Source: Symsagittifera roscoffensis
Taxonomy: Eukaryota; Xenacoelomorpha; Acoela; Convolutidae
Direction: 5' to 3'
Length of the DNA: 64,000 nt
NCBI RefSeq assembly: GCF_963678635.1
Contig: NC_087071.1
Coordinates: 14,080,210 to 14,144,209 of the forward strand
Position numbers and translations under genes: made by a program. Within the stretch, counting starts at the first letter, position 1, and every line of letters begins with the position of its first letter. Below the pieces are notes generated by a model that was not told where the DNA came from, did no database searches, and saw only the letters and a program-made list of their open reading frames with translations. Below are positions 53,938-64,000 of the stretch, one piece after another.

Positions 53938-56900
53938 AAAATTAACAATTCAACATCCTTTTTCTAATATTATCCGACCAAACCATAAATCCATCTCCTC
54001 GCACAGGACCTCAGGATTTATTAGTAACACACAATGATTGTGAAGAAAACGGAAAAAAGAACTGTACAAAAATATGCAATAAACCAAGTAACACAATGCG
54101 AAACAGAACCACAAGCTATAGAAACTACAAATGTAATAGCAACATTATATTCAAAAGCCCGAGCAGCAATAGTCACAGTATATAAGTTTCAGCAACCTTT
54201 TCCGAAAAGAAAGTACATTGTTCACAAGTTTCCAACGGAAATAAAAACCGACTTGATCACGAATCATTTTACCAGAGTAACATAGAAAGACTTTTACATC
54301 TAAATCCCGACGATTGTAAAAATGAATTACTCAGACTAAATCTAACAAGAAATAAAAACACAGAAAGAAAAATAGTAAATTTTCAAGTCTTTGCCGATTC
54401 TGTACATCAAGCAGAACTTGAACGATACCAAAGACATGTTCAATTAGACGAAAAATACCCACATAATGGCGCACACGGATGATTAATTTATGATATACAC
54501 GACAAACACTGGATACCACACATTGGAATAAATAATCCCTCAAACTGCAAAGCAGACACAAAAAATAAAGGATATCAAGAAATAATGTTTTTTGATTGGA
54601 AAATACAACTTGAAAAAATACAACTCACACGAGATATAACTGATTACACCATGATCTATCAAGAAATTAGATTGCCTTACAAAAATCGTCCAAGGTTATT
54701 GTGACCCTACAACAAGAACCCAAGCAACAATTGTTTGGTTTCGCGAAGATACATGCACAACATTTCAAGGAGCAAAAAGGCACGCTCGAATGATAAAATT
54801 TCATGAAAAATATTTTATTGAATCAAAGCAATGATTTCAAAAACATTCATGATATAGAAAAGAAACTGACACGTTTTTAAATCTATCACGAAACAGAACT
54901 TGCATGTAAATATCGCAATCCACTTTATAAAACACAATACTCTGAAATACTTGTCGAATACGAAAAAGGTTTCGACATGACCACTGGAAAAATAAAATTT
55001 GACCCTTATGCAACAAGTCACCCTATTAACGAAGGCACATCATACGTCCCAGTGAACTTTTATAAAAGCACAGGTAACCCTGGAGGAAAACTAAAACCAT
55101 ACGATAGTAAAAGCACACGTCTACAAGAATTATCACTAATGAATAGCACCTACTTTGGTAAAATACATTATGATATTCACTTAGATATGAAATTAGACTA
55201 CACAATTAGTAGAATTTTCCAAGAAATGTCACTTTCTGAATTAAAAATACTTCATCAACTATGCGAATTAGAAAGAACACAAATCTTACAATCACTCGCA
55301 TTAGCAGTAATAAAAATACCCTACGCAGGATATTTATTATCAGGAAATAGATCAAATTTTCTTGATTACGAAGAAAACATTTTATGGTTTTATACTTGCG
55401 CCAAAAAAGTATCACCATTATATGTTTTTGAAGACAAACGTTGTTATAAAAGAATCCCCATATTCTACAAAATTAGAGTAAATTTTGTCGACACACTTTC
55501 AAGACGAACATATTTTTGGGATACCGCAGTCCCATGTGGATCAAAAAATAGCCACAATGTCGTACAAAAAAACCCTGACGAAGATAAATACTACCTACTT
55601 ACACCGTATCCTACATTAATGCAACCACTAAAAAAGTTTTCACCCGAAAGTATCAGAGCTATCGCTCGTAACCCAAATATTGATTTACAATCAATTGGAA
55701 TATATTCTAAATATGATATATAACATCACATTAGAACACAACAATTTCAAGAATTACTAACACAAATGTATACAAAACAACGACAATCAATTGACCAGAA
55801 ATTTTAAAAAACTTGCCGAAACCGCAGAATTTGCAGACAATTACACACAAGACTACAGCAGATATTTTAAGGATATTAAAAATTACATATATTTAAACGG
55901 TGAAAAATACAAACCACAAGATATTTCACAAATAAATATTTTCAGTTTTGTAACCTTAAAAAACGAAATTTTTGCCTTTCTAGGATGGCCCTATTACCGG
56001 AAATAGATCAAATTTTATTGATTATGAAGAAAACATTTTAAGGTATTACACTTGTACCAAAAAAGTATCACCTTTATACGTTTTTGAAGATAAAAGATGT
56101 TATAAAAGAATCCCCATATTCTACAAAAAAAAAATATTTTGTTGACACACTTTCAAGACGAACACATTTTTGGGACACATCAGTACCATGTGGATCAGAA
56201 AACAGCCACAATTAAATCCCGACGAAGATAAATATTATTTATTAACACCATACCCAACATTAACGCCACCATTAAAAAAGTTCTCACCTGAGAGCATTTG
56301 AGCTATAGCCCGCAATCCAAATATCGAATTACAATCGATAGGTATCTATTCAAAATCAGACATACAACATCACATACGTGCACAACATTTTCAAGAACTA
56401 CTTACGAAAATGGACACAATACAACGACAATCAATAGATCAAAACTTACGAAAACTTGCAGAAACATCAGGATTTTCAAATATTTACGCACAAGACTACA
56501 GCGGATATTTTAAAAACATAAAAGATTACATTTATCTAAATGGTGAAAACTATCGACCACAGGATATATCACCGATTAATATTTTTAGTTTTGTAAATCT
56601 CAAAAATGAAGTTTTAGCCTTTCTAGGATGGCCATACTACATCTTAGAAAGATTAACTATCTTATACGCTATGTTTAATTTTATAGGATTTTTTTTCTCA
56701 CTGTTAAAATGAATCTATAACACATGCGCTATACAGACACAAGTAAAACGCCAAGCAAGAGTAGCAATTTTTGGAATTTTTGGAATTTTTGGAAATTTTT
56801 CATCATCAATCAATATAATTTTTCTAGGTGCACAAATAAAAGAATACAATACAAAAATATCCACAAGACCAAACACATATGACGAAGAACATAATAATGT

Positions 56901-57150
56901 AGATACAACACCTCCAGCACCACAGATACCAAAACTACCACAAAACCAACCATTATCATTCGTTCCCCGAATTTTTCGAAACCTAGCAATCTCAAATAAT
57001 CCAAATTTTAGACCAAATACAACACAAAGTCCCATTCAACACATAATGACACATCATTCACAAAATGATATCACATATGAACAAAGTATCGAACAACCTC
57101 ACACCACCACTTTTCAGTCTCAAAATAATCATTTTTTTAGCCCACGATGA
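53925..57150 (+). pseudogene. Envelope-like glycoprotein of element D
   Basis: The ATG at 53925 is followed by a hydrophobic segment resembling a signal peptide and a Cys- and N-glycosylation-rich ectodomain. The best-preserved frame is 54977-55723. Near the end lie a transmembrane segment (FNFIGFFFSLL) and a cytoplasmic tail to about 57150. Its general look resembles class III-like glycoproteins of the chuvirus group, which are known to have been captured by invertebrate LTR elements; this is recognition by eye. Breaks: stops at 53943, 54183, 54480 and others, frameshifts near 54700 and 54835, and an internal duplication. Confidence 0.6.
55343..56654 (+). repeat. 656-bp tandem duplication inside the env-like ORF
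   Basis: GGAAATAGATCAAATTTT at 55343 recurs at 55999 and the following sequence repeats collinearly to CTAGGATGGCC. The first copy ends in the CTATTAC at 55991-55997 and joins the second directly. The copies differ by roughly 10-15% by eye. The second copy has a TGA (56298) where the first has an Arg codon. Confidence 0.92.
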
Positions 57151-57275
57151 GCCGATAATTTGGATCCCTTCATTGCTCAAATTCCCACCCAGCCAACCTC
57201 CAAACCCAAATCCCAATTATCCCACATTTTGCTTTCCCGCCACCCGATTCTCCAGTTATTAATATACCTTCAAGC

Positions 57276-58940
57276 ATGAATTCTGATACTAACTCAGATA
57301 TTTCAGTTTTTCATACCATCTCACAATTTAACATCTCCGATGTAGAAACTCCCGACGAATTCGCAGACTCCGAACCATCTCCCTCTACCCATACCCAGAC
57401 CAACTCCTCAGGTTTTTCAAAACCCCCCTTTCGACCCATCCAATCCAGTCATCCACTCCCATCTTTTTCCACTCCTTCTTACGCTTCCCAGGAAACCCCA
57501 ACCTATACTCCATTTAATTCCGACAGATCACATTCAAATATCCGAAGAATTTGACAATTTTATTACACTACATCAATATTTATCATACCCCCCACACTCT
57601 TACGATACATCAACTATCATCAACGGTAACATCATCAAATCCACCAACTCCTACACCCTCTTCAGATTACAATCCATCATTAGCTCAATCATCCACTTCC
57701 ACCGAAACACCTGCCAGCATTAACCGAGCTTACCGCACATTTAAACGAAAATTCCCAAATCACCCATTTACAACCAAGCCCGGAACAGCCAGAGAATATA
57801 TCAGCCACCCAGATCACACAAACACAAAAAATTTCCTTCAAACCACCCTACCCTCATTTCCACAATATACCTTAAACATTTCTACCACTACTAATGAAAC
57901 ACGAAAATTTGTTGATGAGCACGTTTTAGTGCCAACACTTCATTGGACAGCTTACTTCAATTATACTAACCCCCTCATCTACCACTAACTAATACTAATG
58001 AAAATATCAAGAAAAACAAAAATATACTATGTAAACTCACCACATCATTAACACCTCGACAATTTACTTACGTTGGATATGAAAAATTATTTAAAAAAAA
58101 TTCACCGCACCCCAAGCTAACGATTTCTCAATAGAATATTACGATAATGATATCATCCGTCCTAACCAAGATCAATTTTTAGACAAAAACCGCTTTGCAA
58201 ACCCGCAACTAACCGAAATTTTGTTTTTTAAAACACCATACTTTTTTACACTTAATGTTTTTGATAAAAAAAAACAATCATATAATTTCAGAAGCACTAG
58301 TTGACTTACAAGCATATGAAAGCTTCTATGACAAATTTCAGTTATTTTTACTAACCTTTCACTCTCTTTCACCACAGGAACGCGATTTGAACAGTTTCCA
58401 TGATATAATGTTACGCACTAAACAAACGCACACTTACACATATTTTCGTTTCATACAAAACCATTTTGATTTCTACACACCATCACGACAAACCAACCAC
58501 CATTTTCAGTTTATTAACTCGAAATACACATCACCATTCTTTCTTAACTTTACATATTGCATTAAAAATACTAACCTCCACGGCATCCTCCGCAACTACG
58601 ACCCAGTTACCCAAATGTATATATTCTGTCCCATTCCGAAGATTTTCAATGACGAAGAATCAAGACCCTTCATTACCCCGCATGAATTCATACAACCTAT
58701 CGAAATACCCATACTAGAGTTTATTCTAACACTAAATATAATCATAAAATTTACAACTTAATACAAAACACACCTCATGAGTTCGCAGTAGGCACAGAAG
58801 AACTAAACGCCATCAACGCACTTCAATTGCTTTGGCCACTGCTACAAAATAAAAACATCATTCGCATACTAGCCAAGTTATTAACAACATCAGACTTAAT
58901 TCACGACATCTTCCCACATGGCTTTTTTGCAGATGAATAA
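57276..58940 (+). pseudogene. ORF-B of element D, downstream of env
   Basis: Frames 57276-57554 and 57551-57988 are Ser/Thr/Pro-rich. Frame 58255-58761 (168 codons) looks like a compact domain rich in Phe, Tyr and His, and a last piece (58755-58940) ends DIFPHGFFADE and TAA. A shift at an A-run (58264) links the pieces. No family is recognised. It could be a captured gene or a regulatory protein of a complex retroelement. Confidence 0.55.
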
Positions 58941-60551
58941 GGTAAATATGAATTAAAATAATTTTAACTAATAAATTCAAAATTGTACCAATCATTTTCT
59001 ATCAATGTTTAATTTATTCTTTTAGTCTTCACACCACAATCATCTACAAAACAGAAAAAAGACAAATAAAAATACAAACTTGTTAAATTATATTAAAACT
59101 CCTAAATCTTTCGCACTACATATTGTAGTAAAATTCATACCCAATCTAGTAATTTTATTTATAATTTATTTCCCCAAGAAGCAGTAAAATTAGTTACGAT
59201 GACAATTTATAATTTTAAACTTCCCCAAAAGCAGTAAAATTCAATTTCTAAGCATTAAATTCATAAAATGAGAAAACCGTACTAATATTTTCATTCATTC
59301 GCTCAAGAATTTTATCCAAACTCGCACAGCTCGCCCACGAAGAATTGTTTAAAGATTGAGTTTATGTTTCAAGTTTTCACTAACAATAACTCTAACAAGC
59401 AATAACAAGTTTCAAACTTTTCTTAAACCGTGTGGAAAGGGATTATATACTAAACCAAACTAACCAACGCAGCTTACTAAACACCACAAATCATAACATA
59501 ACAGCATGACTAAGAAAAAAAAACCAACGGTACCCAAACCGGATTAACCCAGCTTAAAACTGGATAATTCATTCTTTTGAAGACTATTATAAAGTCTAAG
59601 AAAGAAATAATAAAACACAAAAAAGTCGTAAGACAAACCCAAACCAAAAATAATTTGTATTTTGCAAAAAAGACACAACCAAAATCACATAAGAAAGACC
59701 AGAAAAAACCAACATAAAATGTTATCACATAACAGGACCTCTCAAAGAAACAGCATGAAATCATACTCCCACTCCTGGCCTAACCCACCAGAGAAGGACG
59801 TCCTGAGCATGCTTATAGCCGGCCTAACCCACCGCGCTGCACCCACGCTTTGTGACCACACTTCAGTTTTTAATAAGATGTACTCAAGGAAGAGTAACTC
59901 TTCAAAATAACTGAACTAAAATAAAACGCTTTTGTGAAAACAACTAACTAAAATCATGACTAAAAATCAAATTGACAAAAATCTATAAAATGTGAATCAT
60001 AGTATGCAGTATATAGATCATACACAACAACAAAGACGAACATCCAATGACTAGACGCTCCCATCACACTCAAACAAAAGAATGGCCGAACACAACCGAC
60101 ATGCCGTCCACAATCACGACTCAAAGGATTTAGAGTACGACTTGACTTCGCAGAAAAGGAATTCATTGAACTAGACCAATGACCACCTCGATGTTCAAGT
60201 ATACGTACAGATCCGGGTTACAAGGCATCCCTTCCAAACACTATTTTCACGCCATCGCCATTCCCAGACGAGGCTGCACACAAGACAGTTCTCTACTAAT
60301 ACAGAAAAATCTGACATAGCAAACCATTTTGAAATCGGATTGATTTCAATGGGGATCACAGTCGTTGTCAAATGACAAAATAACAATTTTCTATCTCTAA
60401 TTCTAGCGTCCTGGAACGTTCTTCTTCAAGAGGAACCGGATAAGAAAACGATGTTCGCCAAATACCAACGTTCATCATCCATTTTTCAATTACAGAAAGA
60501 AAGATAATTCTAAAAACTATGTAAACCCCGTTTTATTAATGGAACCTGTTT
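58941..60551 (+). other. 3' untranslated region of element D
   Basis: About 1.6 kb with only short frames. It contains CCCCAA.AAGCAGTAAAATT twice (59172 and 59222) and GGCCTAACCCACC twice (59778 and 59820). A clear polypurine tract next to the LTR is not visible. Confidence 0.5.
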
Positions 60552-60952
60552 TGGAACCTGTTCTAAACTACATTTTATTAATGGATAAATTAGATATTTT
60601 ATCACTATAAAGTAATTAATATTAACCAATCATATTCCATCAAACAAACAACCCACTTATTTGTAAGTGCTGAAATTACTTGTAATTTCAGAACCAGAGA
60701 GATTTGAATTTAACTTAGAAATTAGTTACCTCTCCAAGATAACTTTAGCAGTCGCAATAAGCCAGTATGCTCTAGATCTATTGAGCCTAGCAGATACTAG
60801 TTAAACACCCTGAGACTAGTAGATATAAGAGTAAGATTAGGATAGGTATTAGACTAAGAAGTTGCACGAATCTATCCGGCCGAAAAAAAGATAGCGTGAC
60901 GAGCAGACGGTGTACCCTATCCGAAATTACTCTATGAGTTTTACACCCTACA
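60552..60952 (+). repeat. 3' LTR of element D
   Basis: This is a direct copy of 41871-42268. It starts TGGAACCTG, preceded by a second TGGAACCTGTTT, and ends ACCCTACA. Confidence 0.88.
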
Positions 60953-61479
60953 TCTTATTTCAGAACTTTGATGCAATGACCTTGTTGAATGGCCATCTTG
61001 AAGTGATTGAGAGATTGAGTAAAACAACAGCATCTTATGTTGTGTGTCGCTCCAAAGTTGTGGCCTATATAGCTCCGAAGTTGTGTTTGCGAGGGGGGGG
61101 GGGTTTGTTAGAGAGCGCCGAAAAAACGTGAACCTGCCGCACAAAAAATGTTTCGGTAATTTAAAAAGGAAAAAAGATCGAAAAAGTTTTTGAATTTTTT
61201 TTTGAGAATATTTTAGAATATACGCGCCTCTAAGAATACTGGGCTGAGATGCTATATCTTTTTTTGATTTCTAGAGCATGTTTAAACGTGCCGTCTTTGT
61301 CTGCTTAAGTTTTAAGGAGTTGCTTTTGTACATCGATCCATCTGATCCGACCAATAGAAACAACCTTTAGAGTTTCCTTCCCCTGGTCAATCAGTTAGTT
61401 GCATTCTGCTACTTGCTCACTTAATTGAGCATCGTTATCCTGCGTGAATGTTGTTTTGTTTAAAAGGAAAGCGAAAGGA
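60953..61479. other. Spacer between element D and gypsy fragment
   Basis: Nothing recognised. It contains a G12 run (61093-61104) and a short open frame without a domain (60910-61131, partly LTR). Confidence 0.4.
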
Positions 61480-62136
61480 ATATTCGTGAATTTATTCTTT
61501 CCTCTGTTTTGACTGATTCGGGGCCCTTTTTTTTCTCCTCACCAGGTTGAATTTGTTCGTCCGTCGGACGGCTGCTTGATCCCTCAATTTATGAGCGGTT
61601 GCAGTTGGAGCAACTTCTGATGATCCGAGCGATTCTGATTTTGAGGGAGGTTCATCTATGAAAACAATGGGTCTGTTAGAAGATCAGTCGGGTTGGTTTT
61701 TATTTGAAACCCACTGCTGAAAAAAACTGCCCTACCCAAGATTCCCAAAGGACCGGGGGTTGATTTGAAGTTTCGCTCAAAAATAAACATTAAGTATTCC
61801 TAACAGGTCAGTCTTGCCTTTGTTCTAGCAAGAAATTTAAATTAAAAACTAGAGAGTTAAGAAAATAATGTAAAGTAAATAGTAGATAAATAGATAGAAT
61901 GGAGATATAAGTAGAATCAGACCTCTGTGTCAAACTCCAGAACTAGATTTAGTCTAAAAAGGATGAGTAGAATAGAATAGATCACGCATAGCGACAATCG
62001 CGTAACGTTCAGGCTACTTTAGCAATGGAAACTGTCGCTACAAGCTGGCATTGAGGGCTACCACTGTGTGCAGAATTTTGATATAGATATAAATAGATTC
62101 ATACAAAACCGAAGGTCACCTCATTAAAGACAAAAC
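61480..62136 (-). mobile_element. Gypsy 5' fragment with LTR, relative of B/C
   Basis: On the minus strand the sequence at 62132 reads TGTCTTTAATGAGGTGACCTTCGG, closely resembling the LTR start of element C (TGTCATGAGGCGACCTTCGG). An LTR of about 330 bp would run down to about 61806. Beyond it, weak Gag-like frames can be seen to about 61480. The LTR inner end and any target duplication are not resolved. Confidence 0.55.
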
Positions 62137-64000
62137 ATTTGCATTCGGGTTAATTTCTTCTCCAAAAAAACTCGCTTGTTTAATTAGCAACTTAAAATAA
62201 TTTTTAAAAGCTCCATTTTAAAGATATTTTACACTGATCTTTTTTTTCGTTAAGATACTGGTGTCAGCAATTTGTTAAATTTATGAAACTATGAGGGCCA
62301 TTTTTGAGATATGTCTGATTTGGTTCTTTATTCATCATAGGTATGTTCACAGCTACCCTAGAGCTTGCTAGAAGTTAGACGTTTTACCTGATGCACCACG
62401 ACCTTTTACCGGAAACAATGATTGGAAAAACAACCAACAACAAATTTTTTTCATAATCAAGCGTAACAGCTAGCATACCAAAAAAATAATTTCGAAATTG
62501 AACCAAGCAAATTGAAATGTCCGCTGGACAATCACGACCATTATATTGGACTCTGTAAAGCAAACATAGCAATAAAAGTATCAACTAGTGAATGATAAGC
62601 AATTGTGCTTCAACTGCCTGGGTAAACATAGTTTAATTGACCTCACTTCTGCAAGACGTTGTATCTAAGATAACTGCTGGGCTAAACACAACTCTACATA
62701 AAATTGTAACAAGGAGAAAACTAAGCAGGGACATACTCGCAAATCTAAGAACATCAACGGAGAAAACCGAGTGAATTTAAAATCGCGCTTAAAAACCAAC
62801 TCCAGCTCAGCCCATGACTCTATTCATCAACGAACGACCAAGCGGTTCCTTGCTATGCAATTCTCAACAATTGCAGCAGCTGTTTTTATATCTTGAAATG
62901 CACAACTGATAACTTTAATGGCAATTACTCGACTTCTGCTACGTTTACACTACAATCAGTATAATCGATGGAAATGCTCAACTTCAACGCAAAAGATGTT
63001 GCAAACCTAAACATTGCAGTTTCCCGGTAGCAGCAATCTACAACACATGAAGTTTCCTACTCTTTGCGACAAATCAGTGTACATTCTACTGAGGTCGACG
63101 CTTTCTGTCATTTAGGAGAGAAAAAAATTTTGAAAGTCTGTTTGGAGTGCGAAACTTGCTGGTATGGACGCTAACGTGCTCGCTGAATCTAAAATTGTAA
63201 TTTGAGCATTGCAACTATCATCTAACCGATGTAATAGACTTAAAGCAACATGATGTTGCTTCTTTAAATGTTATTGTCGAAAATTTTTGAAGAATCTGGC
63301 AGAACTTCTAAAGTGACTAGAGAAAAACTGTCAAGCAGACATACCGAGCAACTAGAATTTGTGGAACAAAGCATCGCTGCCACAAAAATTCGCTCTCGAC
63401 AAAACGTGCTGGCAAAGAACAACATAACAAAATCAATCAAATAGGATGTTTCCTACATTTACCACCATTACAAATATGGTATCTAATGCACCATCCGTTT
63501 ATAAATTCACAGAAACGTGGTTGAAATTGACATGTAACATGTGTTGCATTGAAATTCGAAAGCATTTTTCTCAATTCTTGTATAAAGGCGGAACCGGATC
63601 TTGTAATTAATTCGTTCAGTTTGCTGACGAGGTTTAAAGAAAAACCAATAGCAGTTTCTGGTGATATAGAAGACGCAGTCATACAGATAAGCTTAAAAGA
63701 TGACAATCAAAATGTACTCCGACTCATGTGACCGACTAAATCATAACAGCTTCTCTATGGATGTCTTTTTTCATTCGTATTACAATCTGATGGAAGCTCA
63801 GATATCAAATAGGACTTTTAAGGTGGCACTCTAAAAAGGAGTGTTCAATTTAACTAAAACTAAATCGACTACTACAGACTTGCTTGCTTTCCTCGGTGAA
63901 CCCGAAACTCAAGCCAAGAGTACAAATAATCGGTTTCTGGGAGTAAAGTGGCATACTTTGATTGACACACTCATCATTCAGTCCGAAATGAAACGAAATT
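62137..64000 (+). mobile_element. BEL/Pao fragment 2, running off the window
   Basis: A Gag-type zinc motif CFNCLGKHSLIDLTSARRC lies at 62606-62662 with one His and altered spacing. The RT start, SLLTRFKEKPIAVSGDIEDAVIQISLKDDNQNVLRL, is in the frame 63549-63731. Both are characteristic of BEL/Pao, and the spacing between them (about 0.9 kb) fits Gag, protease, RT. Stops are frequent; 62137-62380 is only presumed to belong. Confidence 0.7.
63549..63731 (+). pseudogene. BEL/Pao RT fragment (fragment 2)
   Basis: The segment equivalent to the first catalytic Asp of BEL RT reads VSGDIEDAV. After 63731 the frame stops, and degenerate sequence with several stops follows to the window end. The copy is diverged from fragment 1 (VVSADIEGMFHQV), so the two represent different lineages. 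Confidence 0.78.

Larger units (their letters stand above)
41871..60952 (+). mobile_element. Giant (about 19 kb) env-bearing Ty3/gypsy element D
   Basis: Two LTRs of about 400 bp, roughly 93-94% identical by eye, enclose 18.3 kb. Plus-strand order: long leader, Gag, protease, RT, RNase H, integrase, a membrane-anchored ORF, an envelope-like glycoprotein, another ORF, long 3' untranslated region. The Pol order is Ty3/gypsy. All frames carry stops or shifts, several at homopolymers. No target duplication was recognised. Typical gypsy elements are 5-12 kb, so this is exceptionally large. No other element inserted inside it was recognised. Confidence 0.88.

Noticed and set aside
61093..61104. G12 run as a G-quadruplex or regulatory element
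   Set aside because: It is a single homopolymer run without the spaced G-tracts and may be a sequencing artefact.

Overview
The window is nuclear DNA from an animal, most likely an invertebrate. The evidence is a spliced gene encoding EGF-like repeats plus a fibrinogen C-terminal domain, two BEL/Pao retroelement fragments (a superfamily known only from metazoans), Ty3/gypsy elements, and an AT-rich background without operons. I cannot name the species. A 200-base run of N marks an assembly gap inside a decayed element.

Layout. Positions 936-22931 (+ strand) hold the 3' part of one host gene, reconstructed as four exons in one continuous frame: four EGF repeats (the first partial, because it begins upstream) and a fibrinogen-related domain (FReD) ending in TGA. 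Its first visible intron is about 19.1 kb, has a GC donor, and is crowded with insertions: a Tc1/mariner-type foldback MITE (1546-2229), a 7.4-kb minus-strand Ty3/gypsy element A with two LTRs and a GTTCA target duplication (2628-10018), a hAT-type MITE with an 8-bp target duplication (10719-11119), and a badly decayed plus-strand Ty3/gypsy element B (about 11.4-18.3 kb) with the assembly gap in its RT.

Downstream of the gene come an inverted-repeat (hairpin-forming) gag remnant (25456-27088), a minus-strand Ty3/gypsy element C (27742-34673) of the same lineage as A with a truncated 5' LTR, a BEL/Pao pol remnant (about 36.0-38.8 kb), and a foldback built of 20-bp units (around 39.25-39.42 kb). 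Next is a very large plus-strand Ty3/gypsy element D (41871-60952, about 19 kb). It encodes Gag, protease, RT, RNase H and integrase, a membrane-anchored ORF, an envelope-like glycoprotein and a further 3' ORF. All of its frames carry breaks. The right edge holds a minus-strand gypsy 5' fragment with an LTR (about 61.5-62.1 kb) and a second BEL/Pao fragment running off the window.

How the parts relate. A, B, C and the foldback gag belong to one Ty3/gypsy lineage: similar Gag, similar pol order and, in A and C, the same primer-binding site, with Gag apparently starting inside that site. Element D is a different lineage with retrovirus-like complexity. The only gene that looks functional for the host is the EGF/FReD gene; almost everything else is transposon sequence at various stages of decay. 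All calls come from reading the sequence; no database search was run.
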